Below are positions 1-5,757 of a stretch of DNA of 8,796 nucleotides, piece by piece. Under the pieces are notes generated by a model that saw only the letters and a list, made by a program, of their open reading frames with translations, had not been told where the DNA came from and searched no databases. Numbering within the stretch: the first letter of the stretch is position 1; each line of letters opens with the position of its first letter. A program made the translations under genes and the position numbers. The DNA is from Gammaproteobacteria bacterium (GTDB lineage Bacteria > Pseudomonadota > Gammaproteobacteria > Pseudomonadales > Azotimanducaceae), in NCBI GenBank assembly GCA_028821035.1, contig JAPPHP010000324.1, positions 3,776 to 12,571 on the forward strand. Reading direction: 5' to 3'.

Positions 1-2
1 CT

Positions 3-986
3 CTCGCCCGCCCCCTCGCCCGCGCCCGGCCCGGGGGCCCCGGGGCGGGGGGCGCGGGCGCCGCGCCCCCGCGGCATGCCGGCTGGCTGGGCGCCGAAGA
101 CAAGGTCCTCTCCGCGGCGCCGGCCGGCGAGGGGAACATGAACCGGACCCTGCGCCTCGAGACGTCCGGGCGGTCGATCGTGCTCAAGCAGTCCGTGCCG
201 TTCGTGGCGAAGTATCCGGAGATCCCGGCGCCCCACGCGCGCGACCGGGTCGAGGCCGCCTTCTATCGCGAGGTAGGCGGCTGTCCCGAACTTGCCGGCG
301 CGATGCCGGCCTTTCTCGGACATGTCCCGGAGCATCATCTGCTCGCCTTCGAAGACCTCGGCACGGCGGCGGATTTCACGTCGGCCTATCGCGACGGCGA
401 CCTTGCGGGGCTCGAAGCCCTCGGCGGGTGGCTGGCCGTGCTGCACGCCCGCACCAGCGCCGACCCCGTGTTCGAGAACGCCGACATGCGGGCCCTGAAC
501 CATGCCCACATCTTCGAGATCCCCTTCGTGGCGGACAGCGGGCTCGATCTCGAAGGGATCACGCCCGGGCTCGCCGCGCTGCAGCGGCTGGTGAGCGAGG
601 ACGAGTCCGTGATGAACCGGGCCCGCGAACTGGGCGCCGCCTATCTGGGCGCCCGCACCGGCGCGCTCCTCCACGGCGACTTCTACCCGGGCAGCTGGCT
701 GCGCCATGCGGACGGCCCGAAGGTCATCGACCCGGAGTTCGCGTTCGTCGGGCCGCCCGAGTTCGACGCCGGCGTGCTGCTCGCGCACCTGGTGCTGACC
801 GGCCATGCCCCCCGGCTCCCCGAGTCCTACGTCCCGCTGCCCCGGTTCGACACGGCGGCGGCGAACGGGTTCGCCGGGATCGAAGTCCTGCGGCGGCTCC
901 TCGGCGTCGCCCAATTGCCCCTCGACGCGGACATCCGCATGAAGGGCCGCTGGATCGACCAGGCGGTCGAACTCGTCACCGGATGA
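3..986 (+). CDS. APH-fold small-molecule kinase, methylthioribose-kinase-like (5' partial)
   Basis: This is a phosphotransferase of the aminoglycoside phosphotransferase / methylthioribose kinase fold, expected to move the ATP gamma-phosphate to a sugar-like hydroxyl in the cytosol. Counting from the ATG at 138, the protein has an ATP-lysine strand (VLKQ, K18), a helix-C Glu in FYREV (about 45), the Brenner catalytic loop LHGDFYPGSWL (H179, D181) and the metal-binding motif VIDPEFAF (D198) followed by GPPEFDAG. The HGD...GS and IDPEFAF wording resembles methylthioribose kinase more than antibiotic kinases. The ATG at 138 is probably internal. The frame is open to base 3, and the codons just before it read GEGNM after WLGAEDKVL, which looks like the family's first glycine-rich strand. 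No ATG, GTG or TTG lies upstream in frame, so the true start is probably outside the window. Residues before about base 75 are low-complexity and doubtful. The stop overlaps the next gene's ATG. The substrate is unknown; methylthioribose, ribose or a deoxyribose is possible. Confidence 0.85.
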   Translation, partial: LARPLARARPGGPGAGGAGAAPPRHAGWLGAEDKVLSAAPAGEGNMNRTLRLETSGRSIVLKQSVPFVAKYPEIPAPHARDRVEAAFYREVGGCPELAGAMPAFLGHVPEHHLLAFEDLGTAADFTSAYRDGDLAGLEALGGWLAVLHARTSADPVFENADMRALNHAHIFEIPFVADSGLDLEGITPGLAALQRLVSEDESVMNRARELGAAYLGARTGALLHGDFYPGSWLRHADGPKVIDPEFAFVGPPEFDAGVLLAHLVLTGHAPRLPESYVPLPRFDTAAANGFAGIEVLRRLLGVAQLPLDADIRMKGRWIDQAVELVTG

Positions 987-1876
987 CCCTGCCGCTGATC
1001 ATCGACACCGACGTGGCCCTCGGCGTGGAACACGAGGGGCGGCCGCGCGACGTCGACGACGCCTACGCCATCGTCGCGGCGCTCAATGCGCCGGACATCG
1101 ACGTGCTGGGGATCACGACCGTGTTCGGCAACGCGCCGCTCGCCCTGGCCGATCCGATCGCCCGCGAGATCGTCGCCCTGAAGGGCCGTTCCGTGCCCGT
1201 CGCGACCGGCGCCGCCGAACCGCTTTCCGCCAACCGCGGCGAGACCAACGATGCGGTGGAGTTCATGGCCGATGTCCTGGCCCGCCAACCCGCGCACATC
1301 GCCGCGATCGGCCCGCTGACGAACCTCGGCGTACTCGCGCAGCGCTATCCCGAGCACCTCGCCGACGCGGTGTCCGTCGTCATCGTCGGCGGCCGCAGCG
1401 TCGGCAACCGCTTCTTCCTGCACGGCAAGGGACCGGTCAACGACTTCAACGTGGAGCAGGACATCGACGCCGCACGCGCGCTTCTCGAACAGGGCGTCCC
1501 GGTCACGATGGCCGGGTTCGAACTGACCAGCCAGGTGTCGCTCGGCGCCCGGGACCTCGAACGCCTCCGCCCGTCCACGGTCCGGGAGCACTTCCTCCCG
1601 CGCACCCGGCTGTGGCTCGACTACTGGCGACGCACCTTCCCGGGCGAGACCGGCTTCCATCCCTGGGACTCGGCGGCCATCGACTGGCTCCTGCACCCGG
1701 AGCGCTATGTCGCGGAGACCCGGGGCTGGCGCTTCGGCGAATCGCCTGACGGCGCCGAGACCATTTGGCTGGAGACCGGGCAGGACCTGCCCGACCGCAC
1801 GAAGACCTTCCTGACGGGATTCACCGAAGGGGGAGCCCGCGCATTCCTTAACGACATCGTCGACGGCGTGCACTGA
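983..1876 (+). CDS. Nucleoside hydrolase (inosine/uridine-preferring type)
   Basis: This 297-residue protein belongs to the IunH-type nucleoside hydrolase family, which cleaves the N-glycosidic bond of ribonucleosides to a free base and ribose using an Asp-bound calcium ion. Visible motifs are an N-terminal DTD (D8, D10), a later DVDDAYA (D23, D25, D26), TTVFGN at 45-50, GPLTNLG at 110-116, a VGG near 135-137, DFNVEQD at 154-160 (N156, D160) and HPWDSAA near 226-232 (H226, D229). In the classical enzyme the calcium-binding Asp residues form one DxDxxxDD string; here about 12 residues separate DTD from DVDD. The length is normal for the family. The ATG sits in an ATGA overlap with the kinase stop and has no clear Shine-Dalgarno, which suggests translational coupling. 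There is no signal peptide, so it is cytosolic. Family assignment is firm; base preference cannot be read from the sequence. Confidence 0.92.
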   Translation: MTLPLIIDTDVALGVEHEGRPRDVDDAYAIVAALNAPDIDVLGITTVFGNAPLALADPIAREIVALKGRSVPVATGAAEPLSANRGETNDAVEFMADVLARQPAHIAAIGPLTNLGVLAQRYPEHLADAVSVVIVGGRSVGNRFFLHGKGPVNDFNVEQDIDAARALLEQGVPVTMAGFELTSQVSLGARDLERLRPSTVREHFLPRTRLWLDYWRRTFPGETGFHPWDSAAIDWLLHPERYVAETRGWRFGESPDGAETIWLETGQDLPDRTKTFLTGFTEGGARAFLNDIVDGVH

Positions 1877-1957
1877 CCCGGGCAACTTTCGCGCAACACC
1901 GGTCTGACCACCGCGCTCTTCTTGTGGACATGCGGCCACGCCGACCACGCTGGCCAC

Positions 1958-2644
1958 ATGATGGCAAGCTTGTTCTGGCGCCTCATGCCCGGGGTCTGCG
2001 TCCTGTGCAGGAGCCGCACCGACCGGCCCCTCGATCTCTGCGCGGCCTGCGAGTCCGACCTCCCGCGCAACATTGACCCCTGCCCGCGCTGCGCCGGCCC
2101 GACGCCGGTTCCCGGTGGCGTATGTCCCGCCTGCGAACTCGCCCCGCCGCCGTACGAAGCGGCCGTCGCCCCGTTCCTGTACCGGCAGCCGCTCACCCGC
2201 CTGATCCACGGCCTGAAACGCGGCAACGGACTCCTCGAAGCACGCGTCCTCGCACACCTTGCCCGCGACCCCTTCCACGAGGCACCGCCACCGGACGTGG
2301 TGGTCCCCGTACCCCTCACCTGGCGGCGGCGGGTCGCGAGGGGCTACAACCAGGCGGCGCTCCTGGCGGCACGCATCGCGCGTCCGAGCGGCCTGCGCGT
2401 GGATTACCGCAGCGTCATCCGGGTCCGCCACACCCCGCCGCAGCAGTCCCTCGATGCCGCCGCCCGGCGACGCAGCCTCCGCGGCGCTTTCCGCTGCGCA
2501 GAGACCCTGGCCGGCGCCGACGTCGCCGTCGTCGACGACGTGCTGACCACCGGCGCGACCGCCGCCGAGATCGCTCGGACACTGCTCGCCGCGGAGGTGC
2601 GCACCGTGCGCGTCTGGGCCATCGCGCGCACCCCGCCCACGTGA
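1958..2644 (+). CDS. comF: ComF family phosphoribosyltransferase-like protein
   Basis: This protein (228 residues from the ATG at 1958) has the two-part ComF layout. The N-terminal zinc-ribbon region carries four CxxC pairs, C14/C17, C28/C31, C42/C45 and C56/C59. The C-terminal type I phosphoribosyltransferase domain includes RGYNQA (128-133), RHTPPQQSL near 158-165 and the PRPP-binding loop VAVVDDVLTTGAT (189-201). ComF homologues are linked to handling of incoming single-stranded DNA in natural transformation and perhaps replication restart; the proteobacterial version is often called GntX/YhgH. The start is uncertain. The frame stays open to a TTG at 1922, and ATGs at 1958, 1961 and 1985 are all possible, none with a good Shine-Dalgarno. 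I prefer 1958 because the first CxxC follows soon after. No other competence gene is nearby, so its role here is probably unrelated to its neighbours. It is 81 bases from the nucleoside hydrolase and 58 bases from the dehalogenase fusion. Confidence 0.9.
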   Translation: MMASLFWRLMPGVCVLCRSRTDRPLDLCAACESDLPRNIDPCPRCAGPTPVPGGVCPACELAPPPYEAAVAPFLYRQPLTRLIHGLKRGNGLLEARVLAHLARDPFHEAPPPDVVVPVPLTWRRRVARGYNQAALLAARIARPSGLRVDYRSVIRVRHTPPQQSLDAAARRRSLRGAFRCAETLAGADVAVVDDVLTTGATAAEIARTLLAAEVRTVRVWAIARTPPT

Positions 2645-2662
2645 CTGCGCGCCCGGCCTGTG

Positions 2663-2678
2663 AAACCATCGGATGTTT
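2663..2678. promoter_or_regulatory. Imperfect inverted repeat upstream of the dehalogenase gene
   Basis: AAACCATCGGATGTTT reads as a dyad (AAA-CATC / GATG-TTT with one unpaired C). It lies in the 58-base gap after comF, 14 bases before the Shine-Dalgarno of the dehalogenase gene. It is AT-richer than its surroundings. It could be an operator or part of a promoter for the downstream operon, but a dyad this short can occur by chance. Confidence 0.2.
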
Positions 2679-2691
2679 GCGCCCCGTCCCC

Positions 2692-2697
2692 AAGGAG
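2692..2697 (+). promoter_or_regulatory. Ribosome binding site of the DUF1330-dehalogenase gene
   Basis: AAGGAG lies five bases before the ATG at 2703. It settles the start: an upstream in-frame ATG at 2673 would add ten residues unlike a DUF1330 N-terminus, whereas 2703 begins directly with the family's first beta strand. Confidence 0.8.
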
Positions 2698-2702
2698 CCG
2701 CC

Positions 2703-3884
2703 ATGGCCGCCTTCCTCGTCGCCCACCTCCAGATTCGGAACCCGGACGGCTTTCGCGCCTACCAGCGCGGGATCCTCCAGACCATCAAGCCCTACGGCGG
2801 CTGGATCCTCGCCGGCGGCCCGGCGGAACGGGCGGACGGCGACGAGCCGCCGAACCAGAACGTGATCATCCGCTTCCCCACCATGGAGGACCTCAAGGCC
2901 TGGTGGGCGAGCGACGCCTATGCCGAGATCGTGCCGATACGGGTCGAACACGCGCCGGGCGCGAACGCGATGTTCCTGCCGGGCCTGGACCCGGGACCCG
3001 ACGTGTCGGGGCTCGAACGTTACCCCAAGCAGTACGCGGAGGTCCTCGGCAAGACCATGGCCTACGTGGAGGCGGGCAGCGGCGACCCGATCGTCCTCCT
3101 GCACGGCAACCCGACCTCGTCGTACCTGTGGCGGAACGTGATCCCCCATCTCGAAGGGCTCGGCCGCTGCATCGCCCCGGACCTGATAGGGATGGGCGAC
3201 TCGGACAAGCTCGACGACTCGGGGCCGGACCGCTACCGCTTCGTGGAGCACCGGGAGTACCTGGACGCGCTGCTCGAGACGCTGGGTGTCGTGGAGAACG
3301 TCACCCTCGTCGTGCACGACTGGGGGTCCGCCCTCGGCTTCGACTGGGCCCGCCGACACCCGGACGCGGTGCGCGGCATCGCGTACATGGAAGCGATCGT
3401 CCGGCCGATCCCGGGCTGGGACGACTGGCCGGAAGGCGCGGCGGGCATCTTCCAGGGCTTCCGCTCCGAGGCCGGGGAGGACCTGGTTCTCGAGCGCAAC
3501 ATGTTCGTCGAACGCGTCCTGCCCGGCTCCGTCATGCGCAAGCTCGGCGACGCGGAGATGAACGCGTACCGGCGCCCCTATATGACGCCGGGCGAGAGCC
3601 GCCGGCCGACGCTCACCTGGCCGCGGCAGATCCCCATCGCCGGGGAGCCCGCCGACGTCTGCGAGATCGCCGCGGCCTACGCGGAGTGGCTGGCGTCGTG
3701 CGACGTGCCAAAGCTGTTCGTGAACGCGGAACCCGGCGCGATGCTGACCGGCGCGCAGCGGGATTTCTGCCGCACCTGGCCCAACCAGACCGAAATCACC
3801 GTACGCGGTGCGCACTTCGTCCAGGAAGACTCCCCGGACGATATCGGGCGGGGAATCGCGGAGTGGCTCGGGAACCTCGAATAA
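2703..3884 (+). CDS. DUF1330 domain fused to LinB-like haloalkane dehalogenase
   Basis: This 393-residue fusion has residues 1 to about 95 as a DUF1330 (dimeric alpha/beta barrel) domain, with the early RNPDGFRAY and a YGGWILAGG strand. Residues from about 107 to the end form a complete alpha/beta hydrolase of haloalkane dehalogenase subfamily II, which hydrolyses carbon-halogen bonds to an alcohol and halide. By comparison with LinB from memory, the nucleophile is D206 in HDWGSALG, the acid E230 in YMEAI, the base H371 in GAHFVQED, and the halide-binding pair N136 (HGNPTSSYLWR) and W207. Long stretches such as LIGMGDSDKL, RQIPIAGEPADV and CRTWPNQTEITV closely match LinB. Differences at the access tunnel include S276 where LinB has L177 and M347 where it has L248. 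No signal peptide is seen, so it is cytosolic. It starts a tight gene block with the DUF3604 and receptor genes. Dehalogenase identity is strong; the substrate and the role of DUF1330 are unknown. Confidence 0.93.
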   Translation: MAAFLVAHLQIRNPDGFRAYQRGILQTIKPYGGWILAGGPAERADGDEPPNQNVIIRFPTMEDLKAWWASDAYAEIVPIRVEHAPGANAMFLPGLDPGPDVSGLERYPKQYAEVLGKTMAYVEAGSGDPIVLLHGNPTSSYLWRNVIPHLEGLGRCIAPDLIGMGDSDKLDDSGPDRYRFVEHREYLDALLETLGVVENVTLVVHDWGSALGFDWARRHPDAVRGIAYMEAIVRPIPGWDDWPEGAAGIFQGFRSEAGEDLVLERNMFVERVLPGSVMRKLGDAEMNAYRRPYMTPGESRRPTLTWPRQIPIAGEPADVCEIAAAYAEWLASCDVPKLFVNAEPGAMLTGAQRDFCRTWPNQTEITVRGAHFVQEDSPDDIGRGIAEWLGNLE

Positions 3885-3888
3885 GGCC

Positions 3889-3892
3889 AAGG
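3889..3892 (+). promoter_or_regulatory. Ribosome binding site of the DUF3604 gene
   Basis: AAGG lies five bases before the ATG at 3898, within the 13-base gap after the dehalogenase stop. It supports 3898 over in-frame starts inside the dehalogenase gene (for example 3808), and only 3898 places a signal peptide at the N-terminus. Confidence 0.55.
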
Positions 3893-3897
3893 CAGAC

Positions 3898-5706
3898 ATG
3901 AGCAAGACGACTACCGCACTCCTCGCCGCGCTATTCACGATGTCCGGTCACGCGGCGGACGGTCCCGCGCGCAACGCCTACTTCGGCGACACGCACATCC
4001 ACACCGTGTACTCGATGGACGCGTTCATGGCCGGCGGGGTGCGCACTACGCCGGACCATGCCTACAACTACGCCAAGGGCGAGGCGATCCCGCACCCTGA
4101 CGGCACGATGCTCAGGATCACCGGCGCACCCCTCGACTTCCTGATGGTGAGCGACCACGCCGCGTATCTCGGTGCGAACGAGGCACTTCTCGACCCGACG
4201 AGCCCCACCTACGGTCATCCCGAAGCCGACCGGCTCTCGTCGGCCTCCAACGCGCTGGCCGACGTCATCGCGGCGCTGTTCGCGCTCGGCGACGAGAACC
4301 ACGAACTCGTGGGCCCTGCGGTCATCGCGCACGCCTGGGCGAAGAGCATCGAAGCGGCCGAGCGTCACAACGACCCGGGCACCTTCACCACCTTCATCGG
4401 CTACGAGTACACGCCGACGCCCGGTAACCGCCACCTGCACCGGAACGTCGTGTTCCGCGGCAGCGCGCCGGAGATCCCCTTCAGTTCGCGCGACTCCGGC
4501 GACCCGGAGGACCTCTGGACGTGGCTCGACGGGCTCCGCGAGGAGGGCATCGAGGCCCTCGCCATCCCCCACAACATGAACCAGAGCGACGGCCTCGCCT
4601 TCATGGAGACGACCTGGAAGGGCATCCCCATCGACGCCGCCTGGGCCGAGAAGCGCATGCGCAACGAGCCGATTGCCGAGATCTCCCAGCAGAAGGGCAC
4701 CTCGGAGACGCACCCTTCGCTGTCGCCGAACGACGAGTGGGCCGACTTCCAGATCGTCCAGTACTACCTGAACCGCCGCGAGAACACGAACCCCATATCG
4801 GTGTTCAAGGGCGGCTACTGGCGCGGCGCCCTGCTCACCGGGCTCGAGATGCAGGAACGCGGCGGCTTCAACCCCTACCAGCTCGGTGCGATCGGCGCTT
4901 CCGACAGCCACGTGTCCGCAGCGCCGATCGAGGAAGACAACCACTTCAGCGGCAACCCAAACACGCCCTTCTCGAGGGGCTCGGCGTACCTGAACCACGC
5001 GGACCCCGACGCGAGCTGGGAAGGCTTCTGGACGCCCCGCCAGGCGACCCACGGCACCGGCGGCCTCGCCGGCGTGTGGGCGGACGCGAACACGCGCGAA
5101 GCGCTCTACGACGCCATGCGCCGGCGCGAGACGTTCGCCACGTCCGGACCGCGCATCCGGGTGCGCCTGTTCGGCGGCTTCGCGCTGCCCGACGGCATCT
5201 CGGAAGCGTCGGACTGGGTCGAGCAGGCTTACGCGCACGGCGTGCCGATGGGCGGCATGCTGCCGGACGCCGGCGAAGGCGCGCCGAGCTTCCTCGCGTG
5301 GGCGGCCCGCGACTCCCACGAGGGCTGGCTGCAGCGCTTGCAGATCGTCAAGGGCTGGGTCGAGGACGGCGAAGCGAGGGAGCGGGTCTACGACGTCGCC
5401 TGTTCGGACGGCGGCAGCCCGGACCCGGCCACGCACCGCTGCCCGGACAACGGCGCGCGCGTGAACCTCGCCGACTGCAGCATCACACGGGACAAGGGCG
5501 CCGTCGAACTCGCGACGGTCTGGCGGGACTCCGCGTTCGATGCGGGCCAGCAAGCGTTCTACTACGCCCGCGTGCTCGAGAACCCGAGTTGCCGCTGGTC
5601 CACCTGGGACGCCCTGCGGCTCGGCATCCCGCCGAACCCGGATCTGCCCGCGACCCAACAGGAACGCGCCTGGAGTTCGCCCATCTGGTACGACCCGGGA
5701 GCTTGA
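3898..5706 (+). CDS. Secreted DUF3604 domain protein (PHP-like)
   Basis: This 602-residue protein begins with a short hydrophobic signal peptide (residues 1 to about 20, cleavage near GHAA/DG), so it should be periplasmic or lipid-free secreted. The rest matches the DUF3604 family, whose motifs resemble the metal-dependent PHP phosphoesterase fold. They are GDTHIHT (30-36; H33, H35), VSDHAAYLG (84-92; D86, H87), IGYEYTP (167-173), IPHNMNQSDG (223-232; H225), EISQQKGTSETH (261-272) and GASDSHVS (333-340; D336, H338). The His/Asp/Glu pattern suggests a metal centre. All four cysteines (C502, C515, C527, C565) are in the C-terminal part, which fits two disulfides in an oxidising compartment. The family has no settled reaction that I know of; a hydrolase or phosphoesterase role is inference. 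The gene lies 13 bases after the dehalogenase and 51 before the receptor, so co-transcription is likely and the protein may process what the receptor imports. Confidence 0.9.
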   Translation: MSKTTTALLAALFTMSGHAADGPARNAYFGDTHIHTVYSMDAFMAGGVRTTPDHAYNYAKGEAIPHPDGTMLRITGAPLDFLMVSDHAAYLGANEALLDPTSPTYGHPEADRLSSASNALADVIAALFALGDENHELVGPAVIAHAWAKSIEAAERHNDPGTFTTFIGYEYTPTPGNRHLHRNVVFRGSAPEIPFSSRDSGDPEDLWTWLDGLREEGIEALAIPHNMNQSDGLAFMETTWKGIPIDAAWAEKRMRNEPIAEISQQKGTSETHPSLSPNDEWADFQIVQYYLNRRENTNPISVFKGGYWRGALLTGLEMQERGGFNPYQLGAIGASDSHVSAAPIEEDNHFSGNPNTPFSRGSAYLNHADPDASWEGFWTPRQATHGTGGLAGVWADANTREALYDAMRRRETFATSGPRIRVRLFGGFALPDGISEASDWVEQAYAHGVPMGGMLPDAGEGAPSFLAWAARDSHEGWLQRLQIVKGWVEDGEARERVYDVACSDGGSPDPATHRCPDNGARVNLADCSITRDKGAVELATVWRDSAFDAGQQAFYYARVLENPSCRWSTWDALRLGIPPNPDLPATQQERAWSSPIWYDPGA

Positions 5707-5746
5707 CCCTCGCGCCGTCCTCGTGTCTCATTCACGGGTTGGAGAG

Positions 5747-5751
5747 AGGAG
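5747..5751 (+). promoter_or_regulatory. Ribosome binding site of the TonB-dependent receptor gene
   Basis: AGGAG inside a purine-rich run (5741-5754) lies six bases before the ATG at 5758. It favours that start over the second in-frame ATG at 5779. Confidence 0.8.
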
Positions 5752-5757
5752 AAATCC

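Noticed and set aside
428..982. Upstream extension of the nucleoside hydrolase frame to an ATG at 428
   Set aside because: The 185 extra residues are Arg/Ala-rich shadow sequence of the kinase gene. The hydrolase family begins right at the ATG at 983.
827..2704. 625-codon open frame on the minus strand, and other long minus-strand frames (2415-3938, 3931-5658, 5728-6639)
   Set aside because: They lie opposite well-identified genes, have Arg/Gly/Val-rich low-complexity translations and no family motifs. This is the usual result of few stop codons in very GC-rich DNA.
2122..2865. Plus-strand frame overlapping comF and the dehalogenase start
   Set aside because: The translation is Arg/Pro-rich with no motif and overlaps two well-supported genes in other frames.
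3808..3897. Longer N-terminus of the DUF3604 protein starting inside the dehalogenase gene
   Set aside because: It would bury the signal peptide 30 residues in, and a ribosome site stands directly before 3898.
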